Of a stretch of 64,000 nt of DNA, positions 31,917-42,612 are shown piece after piece; the first letter of the stretch is position 1, and each line of letters opens with the position of its first letter. The notes beneath the pieces are model-generated. The model worked only from the letters and a program-made list of their open reading frames with translations. It did no database searches and was not told the origin of the DNA. The DNA is from Methanobacterium sp. ERen5 (lineage in GTDB: Archaea; Methanobacteriota; Methanobacteria; Methanobacteriales; Methanobacteriaceae), in assembly GCA_024167805.1 (NCBI GenBank), contig CP099988.1, positions 2,541,001-2,605,000 on the forward strand. The letters are read 5' to 3'. A program made the translations under genes and the position numbers.

Positions 31917-32105
31917 GATATTTCCTATGCACTTTAAATATAAAGTAAGTTATGAGAGCGTTGGATAATAACTACAAAAATAACAATAAAATCTACCCAT
32001 ATTCATAAAACTAACCATTAGTAAATTATATTTTTAGGAATCTAAAAACTTTCCCAGCCCTTCTTTAAAAAAATTATTCCTAAATATGCCATAAGTTTAA
32101 TGTAC

Positions 32106-32363
32106 TTAGTTCAGTATGGATGGTTCTAATGTGTAACCAGCTAAAACTGATATTATTATGATGGCCAAGTTTACCAGCACTTTCAGAGGATTCAAAGTGA
32201 AACCGCGATTACTGTAACGTGTTGCACAGGATTTTTCACTTCTGTTTAACATTACTCCAATTTCTTTGAAGTTGTATCCTTCCTGACGGAGCTCGCACAT
32301 TTTAATATCTTCTTCAAGTGTCCATCTACATCCTAAACGACTGTCCTTTTTTTCATCACACAT
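32106..32363 (-). CDS. SANT/Myb-like domain protein with C-terminal membrane segment
   Basis: 85 residues. Residues 12-55 (R-W-T-L-E-E-D-I-K-M-C-E-L-R-Q-E-G then F-K-E-I-G-V-M-L-N-R-S-E-K-S-C-A-T-R-Y) form a SANT/Myb-like helix-turn-helix with the typical spacing of W, I-G and R-S-x-x-x-C-x-x-R-Y. A hydrophobic segment (LVNLAIIIISVLAGYTL) closes the protein. AAGGATGA lies directly before the ATG. If both parts are real, this is a membrane-tethered DNA-binding protein. Target unknown. Confidence 0.65.
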   Translation of the reverse strand: MCDEKKDSRLGCRWTLEEDIKMCELRQEGYNFKEIGVMLNRSEKSCATRYSNRGFTLNPLKVLVNLAIIIISVLAGYTLEPSILN

Positions 32364-32715
32364 TCATCCTTTTCATGATTTCCATTACATTGTCTTAACA
32401 TTGTCACATATCCAATATACAAATTTCCCCAAACTGAAAAAAAATTAGGAATACAATTCAAAAAAAATTATGGATTTTATTGTTTTAGTTTCAATCCCAA
32501 CGAAATTTATTATCACTCAGTTTTTTTAGAAACTCTGGAGTGTATGGTACTATGGTATCATAAATGGGTAGTTTTTTCTGTTTTTGTAGTAGGTTAGTAT
32601 CATGCTGTGGATGTAAACTAATATATAAGCTAATATTTCCCGATAAATGTATCAGGATAAATATTTTATGCTGATAAAATTGGATAAGTTAAAAAAATAA
32701 TGTAAAAAAAGAAAA
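32364..32715. other. Intergenic region
   Basis: AT-rich, no gene or clear repeat seen. Confidence 0.4.
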
Positions 32716-33219
32716 TTAAGATACTGGAGGTATTGATATAATTTTTAGACTATCTTTTACAGTATTATATGCTCCAGAATTATCTGAATCAAATTCTAAG
32801 TTTATTAATACTTTACAATCTCCACTATTAGATCCTGTATTTACATACGTATTGATCGTTGTTTCATAAGATTCAACTGAATTTTTTCCTGCAATAGTAA
32901 CATTGTTTCCTGTTGAAAATATATCCTGATATGTCATAGGATTTGCTCCAAAACTTGAAAGTACTGCTACAAATTTATCTCCTTTATAAAACAGAACATC
33001 TAAACTTTCATTTGTTGAATTATCAATTATTGTCAATCCTTCAGGTTTTGTAAATGATATATACTTGTTTTCAAATGTATTATTAACTGATGCAGCTGTT
33101 TGTGTTGAATTTTGTGATGAATTAGTTGTTGTGTTATTCATTTCAGGTGCTACACATCCTGAAAGTGCCACGGCTCCTATAATTAAACTTATAACTAATA
33201 TTAGATTAATCATTTTCAA
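32716..33219 (-). CDS. Secreted lipoprotein, PsbP-like domain
   Basis: 167 residues. A signal peptide with a lipobox-like A-V-A-L-S-G-C near residue 22, then a Thr/Asn/Ser-rich linker and a globular domain (Y-I-S-F-T-K-P-E-G-L-T-I... D-S-L-K-I-I) resembling PsbP-related lipoproteins of Methanobacteriales. Probably anchored outside the membrane. The start is TTG 33217-33219, eight bases after GGAG; an upstream in-frame TTG lies before that site. Function unknown. Confidence 0.65.
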   Translation of the reverse strand: MKMINLILVISLIIGAVALSGCVAPEMNNTTTNSSQNSTQTAASVNNTFENKYISFTKPEGLTIIDNSTNESLDVLFYKGDKFVAVLSSFGANPMTYQDIFSTGNNVTIAGKNSVESYETTINTYVNTGSNSGDCKVLINLEFDSDNSGAYNTVKDSLKIISIPPVS

Positions 33220-33234
33220 TTGATCCACTCCCAA

Positions 33235-34219
33235 ATATTTAATTGAATACTAATTTAGAAGAGATTAGTTATAGTTTTTTCTTCCTTATTAGGCGAGGAT
33301 CTTGAATTTTGGATTTTGCCTTGTATCGACATCACCCATAATTTGTGGTGTTAATCTTCCACCAAGGGGTTGTATCTGAAAATCTCGCTTTTCATATACT
33401 TGCTCATCTAAAGTCATATTTAGAGAGCCAGTTCATATCCTGTTAAGTCCTGTTGATTTGTATCTTAAGATAACTAAAGATCTTGATCAGAAATTGTAGG
33501 CAGTCAAAATCATCACTTCATTTGTTCTTAACAACTGTTTTGGGTGTATAAATCATTTCATAATATTACATATTTCCATCATATGTTAAAATAAATCATA
33601 TAATAATTTTGGGTTGAATTGGGGTTTAAAGAAGTGAAGGGACTTTGAAAGAAGTAACTTGGAATATAACTCCATTACTTTTGTATTGGTGATTTAATGT
33701 TTTACAAAATTAGAATATTAAGACGTTTCTCTTTTGCAAAAGTTGCTCTATTTAAATATGGAAAAGTATTTAGATATAATGTAACGATGAATGGATGATG
33801 ATAATTAATTAGGTACTGTAAAATCAAGCAATTTAAGATAAACACATGAATAGTTATCCAAACTTTAAATGATGTTTAATTTGACAATTTTATAGAAGAA
33901 GAATTTCTCAATAAAACTTCCATTATCAACCGATTTTTCAAATTTGTTAATTGTTAAAATAAAAACATATATAGAATAATATTCGATACATTTAATGAGT
34001 ATATTAATGATATCATAGATAATATAAATTGGTTCATGTATTCTACAAATCAACTAGTTTGAACCAATCATAAAACAGATTTTAAAATGATACCATTTAT
34101 TTAGAGATTCATTAAAGATTCTTTAGAAAATTAATTTAGGGATATATTAAGCTTCTAATTATCCTAGTTTTTATTTGATTTGACTCATTAAAACCATAAA
34201 ATTATTGGAGGAATTTAGT
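33235..34219. other. Nearly 1-kb stretch without an intact gene
   Basis: Apart from a short minus-strand frame at 33289-33417 this AT-rich stretch shows no supported gene. A 62-codon minus frame at 33865-34053 is low-complexity and lacks a ribosome-binding site. The right end should hold the metG promoter. Confidence 0.45.
33289..33417 (-). pseudogene. Possible remnant of a decayed gene
   Basis: A 42-codon frame (M-T-L-D-E-Q-V-Y-E-K-R-D-F-Q-I-Q-P-L-G-G...) has protein-like composition unlike the AT-rich surroundings. Immediately upstream in another frame is D-L-T-G-Y-E-L-A-L, followed by a stop. No ribosome-binding site. It looks like the C-terminal end of a broken gene; family not recognised. 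Confidence 0.3.
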
Positions 34220-36195
34220 TTGACCAAGGTACTTATTTCATCAGCACTTCCCTATGCCAACGGACCGTGCCATTTGGGACACCTCAGATCCACCTACATA
34301 CCTGCAGATATATATGCCCGGTACAATAGGATGAAGGGAAATGATGTACTTTTCGTATGTGCAACAGATGAACATGGAACACCCATAGCTGTCAAGGCAG
34401 AGAAAGAAGGCAAGCCACCAAAGGAAGTAGCAGGCAGATACCATGAGATGATAAAAACTGATCTTGAATCATGTAACATATCACTCGACAGCTTCACCAG
34501 GACAACCGATCCAAAACACTACGAAATATCACAAAACTTTTTTTAAAACTATATGAAAAGGGTTACATCTACGAAAAAGTAATAAAACAACCCTACTGTG
34601 CAGATTGTGGCAGATTTCTACCTGACAGATACGTGGAAGGAACCTGTCCATTTTGTGAAACAGAAGGTGCAAGGGGAGACCACTGCGAAAGCTGCGGAAG
34701 ACACCTAGAACCAACCCAACTCCTAGAACCAAAATGCCAGATATGCGGCGAAACACCAGAAATAAGAGAATCCAAACAGTACTTCTTCAAACTAAGCCAC
34801 TTCCAAGACCAACTCCAAGAATGGATAGAAGGAAACCACGAACTACCACCAAACGTCCGAAACTACGCATTACAATGGCTCAAGGAGGGACTTAAAGATT
34901 GGATACTCACTAGAGACATGGAATGGGGAATACCAGTACCCCTTGAAGGTGCAGAGGGAAAAATTATCTACGTGTGGGGAGAAGCATTTCTAGGCTACAT
35001 ATCCTCGGCAGCCCAATGGTCTGAAAAAACAGGAAAACCATGGGAAGACTATTGGAACGACAGACCATTACATTTCATTGGTAAGGACATAATATACCAC
35101 CACAGCATATTCTGGCCTGCACTACTCATGGCCTATGGATGCAAACTACCCTACACAGTAATAGCAGGAGAGTACCTCTCCCTTGAAGGTAGTAAAATGT
35201 CAACCAGTAAGAACTGGGTTATATGGGTATCAGACTTCATAAAGAACTTTGACAGCGACATACTAAGGTATTACTTGGTTGCAAACGCACCACTGTCTAA
35301 AGACACTGACTTCTCATGGGAAGACTTCCAGCGAAGGGTTAACGACGAACTTGCAGATGTGATAGGAAACTTCCTACACCGAAGCTTCACCTTCACAAAC
35401 AGGTTCTTCGATGGAAAAATACCAGAACCTGGAGAGTTTGATGAGTACGACAGGAAATTTGAAACCAAGATCAAAGCATTACCCAAACTAGTTGGTGGAC
35501 TCATTGAAGAGTTCAAATTCAGAGAGGGAATGATGGAAATAATCAAACTTTCCAAGTATGGTAACAAGTACTTCAATGACAAGGAACCGTGGAAAGCTGT
35601 TAAAACGGATAAGGCAGGTGCAGCTAACTGTATATACTTGGCCAATCAACTGGCTAAAACCCTTGCAGTCACACTCTTACCATACCTACCTGTTAAAACC
35701 CTTGAAATATTTAAAACACTCAAAATCGACCCGGTACTAAACTGGGATGATGGAGCCAAGTTCATGGAAGAGGGCCATGAAATTGCCGAACCAAAACCAA
35801 TCTTTTTAAAGATTGAAGATGATGTTATAAACGCTCAAAAAGAATTACTGTACGAAAATTTGAAGGAAGAAGAAACAATGAAGGAAGAAGTAACAATAGA
35901 CACATTCGCATCCATGGATCTAAGAGTTGGACAGGTATTAGAAGCTGAAAATGTTAAAAAATCAGACAACCTACTCAAACTAATGGTGGACATTGGAGAA
36001 AACCAGATCCAAGTGGTTGCAGGAGTAGCCAAGAAGTACACACCAGAGGAAATTAAGGGAAGAAAGGTAATAGTCCTTACAAATTTACCACCAGCAAAAC
36101 TGTTCGGAATCAAATCAGAGGGCATGTTGCTTGCAACCGACAACATGAGTCTTTTAACTGTTGAAGACGCTGATGTTGGTGAACAAATAAAATGA
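34220..36195 (+). CDS. metG: Methionyl-tRNA synthetase (frameshifted)
   Basis: About 658 residues after repair. The class I signature H-L-G-H sits in [14 protein letters not shown] near residue 20 and the KMSKS-type loop is S-K-M-S-T-S-K. Zinc-knuckle cysteines are C-A-D-C, C-P-F-C, C-E-S-C and C-Q-I-C. The last 110 residues are the tRNA-binding OB domain ([11 protein letters not shown]). The frame stops at 34544-34546 because the T run at 34538-34544 has seven instead of eight T's. The start is TTG 34220, seven bases after GGAGG. An essential enzyme, so a sequence error. It overlaps the next gene by four bases. Confidence 0.95.
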
Positions 36196-37760
36196 ACGAA
36201 TCAGTACTGATTGCAAAAACAGAAAGATTCCTAGACGGAATAAGACGCAAACCCCTTAAAATTGACAACATCAAGAACTTCAAAGATTTCATAAACACCT
36301 ACCAACAGCTCAAAAACACGTTGGACGACTTGTTAGAACTGAGGGATACCATGGAGATCAAGGGTTACAAAACACCCTACAAATCTCTCATGAAGTACGG
36401 CAGATTAAGTAAATCAGAGATGAAGGTTGATGACATCTATGATGTTAACAAACACACACAGTACTTCAGAATGAATGCTGCAGCTAAAAAGAACATACTT
36501 GACAGGGTTAAATCTGCCATTGCATCCCATAAAATAGCAATAGGACATCTTGAGGAGTACGCAGTATTTTCCTGTGAAAACTGTGGGGAGAACATAAATG
36601 GCCACGAACTTGAAACCCTGGTAAATGGTAAATGCAAATGCGGCTCGGACCAGATACAGATGAAAGTGAATGATCAAGGTATTTACAGGCTTGAAATCAT
36701 CAACTACCTCCCACTCTCCGGGGATTATATGGTTAAGATGAGCGAACTCAGCCCCCTTGGAAGGGATGCATTTCGAAGAATAGTGAGAAGCCTCAAACAG
36801 GAGAAAAGAGGCATTGTCAAAACTGTTTCCATGGTTATCAAAGTGTTCCAAGGAGATAGATGGGTTAGAAAACGTGTGAATATTGATGCAGACGATCAAA
36901 TGAACTATGAACGTGAAATACGTAATAAATACGGTTCAGATGCAAGAATTGAATTCATGCAGTTTCACAGAAAAAAACCATCACTCATAAATGATAAACA
37001 TGTTCAAACAGCCCTATCCATAGCATACGTTAAACTAGCTGAAAACAAAGCCAGCCAAGTTTTTGGAAGTGTGTTGGCTGCTAAAATAAAGAACATAGAC
37101 AAACTTGAACGTTACGACACTGTGGTGAAAGAATCCAGGGAACTTGCAAGGAAACTGGTGGAAGATCCAGAGGATATGGAACAGATCAAAAAGGAAATAC
37201 TCGAAGACAGACTCTTCAAAACAGGACTAGAAGAGAATGGTAAACTCGATAAAGAACTTAGAAAGGACATAACAGTCCGTGAAAAGTTAAGATCAGAGAT
37301 CTACCTAGAGGTACCAAGAATACTCATACTCTGGGACATACTCAGGTGGTACATCACGTCAAGCTTTGACAGAAGAAACAAATATGTTGGACCATTCCCA
37401 AACATCAGACCATCACTTGACACCAACCAGCTCAGAGCCTTTGAAGACTTCAATCCAGATGTAGTGGAGATTTTAAAGGGATACATGCACGAGAAAATTG
37501 AATACGTTTCAAACATGAAAAACGTACTCATGAAGAAATTTGAAATAGAAAACAAGATGAAAGGCCTTCACGTTAAAACCAATCCCAATGCAGCTGGAGC
37601 AGCACTGTTAAACACCGAAGGTAAACTACCACTTGAAGCAGCTGCCAGAGTGTTCAACACAGACCCTAAGGATGTGGAAGCTGAAATAACTAAGTTTAAA
37701 ACCTTCGGCAAACCCCAGACTAAAAAGGCTAAAAAATTCCTTGATTTAATAAAGAGTTAA
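36192..37760 (+). CDS. DUF530 family protein
   Basis: 522 residues of the archaeal DUF530 family, found mainly in methanogens, function unknown. A Cys-rich metal-binding segment [11 protein letters not shown]... C-K-C-G-S lies near residues 128-155. The rest is mostly helical and charged. The ATG overlaps the metG stop (ATGA), so translation is coupled to metG; this hints at a tRNA- or translation-linked role, but nothing in the sequence proves it. Confidence 0.85.
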   Translation: MNESVLIAKTERFLDGIRRKPLKIDNIKNFKDFINTYQQLKNTLDDLLELRDTMEIKGYKTPYKSLMKYGRLSKSEMKVDDIYDVNKHTQYFRMNAAAKKNILDRVKSAIASHKIAIGHLEEYAVFSCENCGENINGHELETLVNGKCKCGSDQIQMKVNDQGIYRLEIINYLPLSGDYMVKMSELSPLGRDAFRRIVRSLKQEKRGIVKTVSMVIKVFQGDRWVRKRVNIDADDQMNYEREIRNKYGSDARIEFMQFHRKKPSLINDKHVQTALSIAYVKLAENKASQVFGSVLAAKIKNIDKLERYDTVVKESRELARKLVEDPEDMEQIKKEILEDRLFKTGLEENGKLDKELRKDITVREKLRSEIYLEVPRILILWDILRWYITSSFDRRNKYVGPFPNIRPSLDTNQLRAFEDFNPDVVEILKGYMHEKIEYVSNMKNVLMKKFEIENKMKGLHVKTNPNAAGAALLNTEGKLPLEAAARVFNTDPKDVEAEITKFKTFGKPQTKKAKKFLDLIKS

Positions 37761-37790
37761 AAAATATAAATTTTTAAGAGTTGATTTCAT

Positions 37791-38249
37791 TTGACGGAAA
37801 TACTGTACATCAATGAACCACTTTCATCTAGAAAGATTATGGAAGTGCTGGACAACAACCCTGATCTAAAGAAGATCAACTGTCCCATAAGTATCTACTC
37901 CAGAATATCTAAGAAGTACATCGAAGCATTGGATGAACTTGGTATAGAGGTGGAACCAGTTCTTAAAAGGGGCAGGCCAAAGAAGTACAGCTCCTCAGAA
38001 TCCTCAAAAATTCAGGTGATGCTTGATAAAGGTGAAAGTCCCAAGGAAATTTCAAAGAAACTCAACCTCCCTGTGAAAACAGTTTACTACTTGAAAAACA
38101 GCAGCCTCAAAAGGGGCCGTAAAGTAAAGTACAGTGCAGAAAAAACTAAAGAAGTTAAAAGACTCTACAGCAAGGGAATGCCCGCCAAAAAAATCTCAGA
38201 AAAACTTAAAATACCACTTAGAACTGTTTATCTGCTCTTGAAACGTTGA
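37791..38249 (+). CDS. Helix-turn-helix protein with two AT-hook-like motifs
   Basis: 152 residues. Two similar halves each have a basic K-R-G-R-P/K-x-x-Y-S segment (near residues 59 and 111) followed by a helix-turn-helix of the resolvase/sigma-like type (G-x-S/P-x-K-x-I-S-x-K-L-x-L/I-P-x-(R/K)-T-V-Y). An N-terminal 55-residue domain is unassigned. Probably a DNA-binding regulator. TTG start with a weak GAGTTGAT site. Same strand as DUF530, 30 bases after it. Confidence 0.65.
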   Translation: MTEILYINEPLSSRKIMEVLDNNPDLKKINCPISIYSRISKKYIEALDELGIEVEPVLKRGRPKKYSSSESSKIQVMLDKGESPKEISKKLNLPVKTVYYLKNSSLKRGRKVKYSAEKTKEVKRLYSKGMPAKKISEKLKIPLRTVYLLLKR

Positions 38250-38453
38250 TTATCTACTTTTTTTAATATTTTTAACATCCAACTTTAAAACGTATATAAG
38301 ATCATACTCTAGCTTGTTTTTACAGTGCAATTCTGGTTTATGATTGATTTTTCTTTTCAACCATTCTAAGTAGGTAGTTCTTTTTTGTTGTATTAGTTAC
38401 TGTTGATTTTATAGATTTAAATTTTCATGATGTCTGTTGTTTACTAGCATTAT

Positions 38454-39379
38454 TTACTCTTCATAGATGGTGTTCATGAGTTTTATGGCCTTTTCTTCTC
38501 CTGATATATTATTTATTTGCCTCAAGAGTTCTATGGATTTTCTGAAGTTTTCAGCTACAAGATCCATGTTTCCTGTGATGTAATGTGCAGTACCTATTAA
38601 AAGCATTGCCACTGCTTCTCCTGTGTAATTCTTGGTTAATTTAAACAATCCAAAACCCTTCTTGAAATCTTCCAATGCTTCAACAGGTTTGGAATCTTTG
38701 AGTGTTAAGTTACCCTTGATCATGAGTATGGTAGCACTGGCATCGTTATCACCAATTCCACTGGACATTTCATAGGCATTTTGGAGTTGTTTCAATGGAT
38801 TTTCATGGTCTGCATAGGACATGTATGTATTTGCCCCGTTTAAAATCCCTATAACCTCCTCAATTTCCGTGCTTATTCCAATGTAATCCTCTGTAATGAC
38901 TTCTAAAGGAGGATTTTTTAGGGGTTTGACGCTAGAAAGTGTGGGTTTTGATTGGTTGGACACCAAATCCTTTTCAGTTTCATTTATCTTGGAGATAATA
39001 TTTTCTTTGGTGTCAGAATCAGTTTCAGAGTATAATTTAAAGGCTTCTTTGTAGTATAGTAGAGCTGTTCTTTTATCATCTGTGTTGTAATAAATATCAC
39101 CCATAATATCCATCACCAAAGCTTTTTTTCCAGATAATCAAGCCCATCATAGATGACAATAGCTTCTTCAAGATATTTCAAAGATTCTTCCATGTTGTCA
39201 TCTTCGAAGTAAATGGTTGCAATGTTGATGAGTATTTCTGCTTCAGCATCCCTGTACTCATTTAAAATGTCCAGATAATCATCCAAATCATAATCTTCAG
39301 ATTCTACATCGGTGTCCTTTTCTTTTTCTAGACCTGCAAACCTGTCAAAAAATCCATTTACAAGAAAAAATTCCATCAT
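38454..39379 (-). CDS. TPR-repeat protein at the end of the roadblock/GTPase block (frameshifted)
   Basis: About 308 residues after repair. The N-terminal acidic region leads into tetratricopeptide-like repeats (A-E-I-L-I-N-I-A-T-I-Y-F-E-D... L-K-Y-L-E-E-A-I; D-I-M-G-D-I-Y-Y... A-L-L-Y-Y-K-E-A-F; A-M-L-L-I-G-T-A-H-Y... F-R-K-S-I-E-L-L). The frame is broken at the T7 run 39123-39129 (minus-strand A7, should be A8): E-K-K-L-W-stop becomes E-K-K-A-L-V-M-D. The best ATG is 39377-39379, eight bases after GGAGTG. TPR proteins are scaffolds; here it probably links the ATPases and the GTPase. Confidence 0.75.
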
Positions 39380-39517
39380 AAACATTACACTCCAAAAAAT
39401 TTTTTAAAAAACGTTATTTTCATGTTAACCAGTTTCCTGTTTGTTCGCCTGATTTTTCAAACTTTAATGAAGCTTTCTAATTTTTATGAAGCCCCTTGAT
39501 TGTTCATGGATTGAGTT

Positions 39518-40237
39518 TTAGTGGTCTACAACTATTCCCTTTTCACCAATGCTGTAAACAGATTTGAAGTTGTCAGGATTTTCAGATTGATTGTACTCTG
39601 ATTTTATGGTTATGGTATCTCCATCCATCCGTATGAGATTGTCAAACAGGGACAGTAGTTGTTGTTCAGTTTTATCTGTGGTGGATCCCTCGGTGTAGGT
39701 CATTAAACCTGCTCCTCCAGCTTCGTTGTTTCGTCTGATGTATGCATTTAACACTCTTAAAACCATCTGTTCCGGGTTAAATGCAAACATCGTTGTTGTA
39801 GAGTCAAGTACCGATCGAAAGTCGGGACATTTTCTGTACACGTACCTGGAACCTATACCTACCTTGATCATCAATTCTGCAGGATTTCCTATGGTGGTGG
39901 TTTTGTAGTTGACGCTGTCATCCAGCTTCACACCTCCCAGCTGAGATATACCATCAATGATGTATATATCACCACTTTCTATGTAACTCTGCAAGAACCA
40001 GTTAAATTCCATCATACTCATTGTTAACTGTTTAATTCCCTGGTCTGCAGTGATGTATAGGCAGGGCAGTTTGTTCTCTAATCCATCATAGGTGAACTGG
40101 TTTGCAAATATAGTTTTACCAGTTTTTGGAGGGCCATAAATTAATGTGGTTCTACTTAGAGGAATACCTCCTGGAAACTCATCTGTGCTTGTTAATTCAT
40201 CAAATCCAGGAATGCCGGATTTTGTAGTTTTAATCAA
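39518..40237 (-). CDS. RecA/KaiC-like ATPase
   Basis: 239 residues. [11 protein letters not shown] is the usual KaiC/RadA-like start, and Walker A is [10 protein letters not shown] near residue 35. The Walker B-like strand is D-I-Y-I-I-D-G-I. One RecA domain only. The C-terminal part includes N-E-A-G-G-A-G-L-M-T-Y-T-E-G, shared with the next gene upstream, so the two are paralogues. TTG start seven bases after AGGTG. Probable signalling or regulatory ATPase and not a recombinase. Confidence 0.8.
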   Translation of the reverse strand: MIKTTKSGIPGFDELTSTDEFPGGIPLSRTTLIYGPPKTGKTIFANQFTYDGLENKLPCLYITADQGIKQLTMSMMEFNWFLQSYIESGDIYIIDGISQLGGVKLDDSVNYKTTTIGNPAELMIKVGIGSRYVYRKCPDFRSVLDSTTTMFAFNPEQMVLRVLNAYIRRNNEAGGAGLMTYTEGSTTDKTEQQLLSLFDNLIRMDGDTITIKSEYNQSENPDNFKSVYSIGEKGIVVDH

Positions 40238-40349
40238 AATTGTTCACCTGTAAACCATTGTAAATTTTAATAATTTTACTGAATAAATATTAATTTTAAA
40301 TTATGTTTTAGAGGCATTTCTTTTAAGCCTAAATTTAATTTGTACTTTT

Positions 40350-41062
40350 TTAATCCAAAATGATTCCATTTTCGGTAATGTTGTAATTGGATTTAATCTT
40401 CCCACATCCTTTCATGGCTTCAACTTGTAATTCATTTCCATCCATCCTTATGATGTTGTCCACCATGGATTTAAGCATGGTTTCTATGATATTATCCGCT
40501 GAATCTTCAGTATATGTTATTAAAGCTGTTCCTCCGGCTTCTTTAATCCTCATGAGGTAGGCTTTAATTACCCGTACTATCAGCATACTTTCATTGTATG
40601 TCAGAAGTGTGGTTGTTGAATTTAGAACAGATCTGAACCGGGGATTTTGATTTCGAACCACGTTTATCTTGGATCCTATGTTCACCATGAGATCTGTGGG
40701 GTTGTTTATCTCTGAATTAACAACCGTGCCTGTTGGTTCTATTTTTTCTCTAAAATATCTGAGATAGTGTCTATGATGTGCAGAGAACCCTTCATCATAT
40801 ATTCATCGACAGGAAGGTTGTAATCATTCATATCTGATTTTAACATCTTCAATCCCTTGTTGGTTGTGATGTAGAGGCATGGTTCTTCATTTACCAAACC
40901 ATTGTAACAGAATTGATCACTGAAGATTGATTTTCCGGTTTTTGGAGGTCCGTACACCAGTGTGGTTGAGTTTTCGGGTATTCCTCCCATGAAACTGTCT
41001 GTGTGTGTCAGTTCATCAAATCCTGGGATTCCTGATTCAATACATGCGATCATTATAATCAT
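40350..41062 (-). CDS. RecA/KaiC-like ATPase, paralogue of its neighbour (frameshifted)
   Basis: About 237 residues after repair. [11 protein letters not shown], Walker [11 protein letters not shown], Walker B-like S-L-H-I-I-D-T-I, and the C-terminal [14 protein letters not shown] match the neighbouring ATPase along its length. The frame stops at 40739 after E-K-K; adding one base to the T6 run at 40742-40747 restores I-E-P-T-G-T-V-V-N and runs to 40350. The ATG overlaps the stop of the GTPase fusion (ATGA), so the two are translationally coupled. Confidence 0.78.
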
Positions 41063-42231
41063 CCATATAAATGTTTTAGAAGTGTGTCCAATGCTTGTTT
41101 AACATCTGTTTTAGCTGTTACAACTGTGGGTAGTATGGGAATTTTGTCGTTAAGATTCATTTTTTGCCTAATTTGTTCGGGTGAAAGTGCACCTTCTAGA
41201 TCCTGTTTGTTGGCAACTATGATGTTTGGAATGGCCTCAGAATGTGTTTTATTGATCATTTCCTTGGCCCGTGCAAATGTTTGGGGAGCACTGGAATCTA
41301 TTAGTATGAATGCACCAACTGCTTCCTTGGCCAGGATGTCCAGCATGAGATCGAAACGTTCCTGTCCTGGAGTACCGAATATGTCTGCAACGAACCCTCC
41401 ATGATCCAAGTGGCCAATGTCCATTGCAATGGTTGTTGGAAATTTTTCAAGGGCCATTCTATCTACAGATACTGATTTTTGTGATATTGCCTTCACAAAA
41501 CTTGATTTCCCAGCATTGTAAGGGCCTGTTACCAGTATCTTTGGGATGTATATCTTCACCCCTCCAGGCTGCATAATAAAGAAAAGCACCATGTGGGTTT
41601 GGGGTTTGGTCCAGGAAGCAGATGTTACCATGAATCCCTGTCCTATTATCACCCTTTCTTCGATACTGTTTAAACTCACAACACAGTCAAAACATTCCCT
41701 TATGGATTCAATTAGATCTGGTTTGTAATCCCACTCTGTGAATAGATATACAAGAACAGTACCCCTTTTGGATGCTTCTTCATTCCAACCCTTGATGAGT
41801 GGTATGATCTCATCTGGATCGTTGTAATCGATCAATGTTGATAGGTTGTTGATAATTCCAACTCCGTCTTCAACATCTTTAATTGCCTTTTTAACCATTT
41901 CATATACATCTTCATGGTTATTTATAATGTACTTTCCATCTGGAGGCATTCCTATGAAACTGCTTGCTCCGTCAATGAAAAATGCTTCCCCTTGCTTGAT
42001 ACGTGTTTCAAGATCCCATCCATACCTACTGAATTCGTAGGTGATGTTTGAAGGTTCTGCAACGTTGGTAAAAATGAATCCTTTGTTACCGTCTTCCATA
42101 AATCCATTTAGTATTTGGTAACCAAATGCTTCACATTCAACTCCGGGAACAGCACTAAACAGCAGGGAAGATCCTTTGGGAACTCCTCCACCTAGGAAGT
42201 CGTCTAATTTGGGGATATGAGTTTTTTTCAT
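41059..42231 (-). CDS. KaiC-like domain fused to a Ras/Arf-like small GTPase
   Basis: 390 residues. Residues 1-220 have a KaiC/RecA-like layout ([20 protein letters not shown]) but the expected Walker A is A-V-P-G-V-E-C-E-A, with no Lys-Ser/Thr, so ATP binding is doubtful. Residues about 225-390 form a small GTPase: G1 [10 protein letters not shown]3 [11 protein letters not shown]4 N-K-Q-D, and a T-A-K G5-like strand. It lies three bases after a roadblock/LC7 gene, the classical partner of MglA-type GTPases. ATG start with nearby purine-rich sites. Confidence 0.85.
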   Translation of the reverse strand: MKKTHIPKLDDFLGGGVPKGSSLLFSAVPGVECEAFGYQILNGFMEDGNKGFIFTNVAEPSNITYEFSRYGWDLETRIKQGEAFFIDGASSFIGMPPDGKYIINNHEDVYEMVKKAIKDVEDGVGIINNLSTLIDYNDPDEIIPLIKGWNEEASKRGTVLVYLFTEWDYKPDLIESIRECFDCVVSLNSIEERVIIGQGFMVTSASWTKPQTHMVLFFIMQPGGVKIYIPKILVTGPYNAGKSSFVKAISQKSVSVDRMALEKFPTTIAMDIGHLDHGGFVADIFGTPGQERFDLMLDILAKEAVGAFILIDSSAPQTFARAKEMINKTHSEAIPNIIVANKQDLEGALSPEQIRQKMNLNDKIPILPTVVTAKTDVKQALDTLLKHLYG

Positions 42232-42234
42232 CCT

Positions 42235-42612
42235 TCACATCTCCCTTAGAATTTGGTCAACCATCATGGCCCTCTGTTCCATTTCATAAAAGATCAATCC
42301 AATCTGGGCTTCAAGTTCTGTCAAAACTGTTAAAATAGCCTTTTGTCCCGCAGGTATCAGTACTATTGTTCCTTTTTCTGTTTTTAATGAAATTTGGCTT
42401 ACAATTCCCGTTGTCATCTGTCCAGATGCTGCTTCAGCAGCTCCCATTATGGTGGAACAGAGTGCTGAAAAAATTCTTGCATCCACATCTGGAGGTGTTC
42501 TCGAGTTGATTAAAAGACCTTCCTTTGAAACAACTGCACAGGCTTTGATCTGTCCAACTTTCAAAAGACCCGATAGTACATCATCCAGTTTTTCCTTCTT
42601 GGTTATGGTCAT
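42235..42612 (-). CDS. Roadblock/LC7 domain protein (MglB-like)
   Basis: 125 residues, one roadblock/LC7 domain. [10 protein letters not shown], then [15 protein letters not shown] and [17 protein letters not shown] are the fold's usual landmarks. Such proteins dimerise and act on small GTPases, as MglB does on MglA. It is the first gene of a five-gene minus-strand block, and the next gene supplies the GTPase. GGGGA lies seven bases before the ATG. Confidence 0.88.
   Translation of the reverse strand: MTITKKEKLDDVLSGLLKVGQIKACAVVSKEGLLINSRTPPDVDARIFSALCSTIMGAAEAASGQMTTGIVSQISLKTEKGTIVLIPAGQKAILTVLTELEAQIGLIFYEMEQRAMMVDQILREM

Noticed and set aside
33865..34053. 62-codon minus-strand frame
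   Set aside because: Low-complexity Ile/Tyr/Phe-rich translation of AT-rich DNA without ribosome-binding site.
40350..42231. KaiC-like genes as a circadian clock or as RadA recombinases
   Set aside because: No KaiA or KaiB is present, the proteins have single RecA domains and no recombinase N-terminal domain; a signalling ATPase role fits better.
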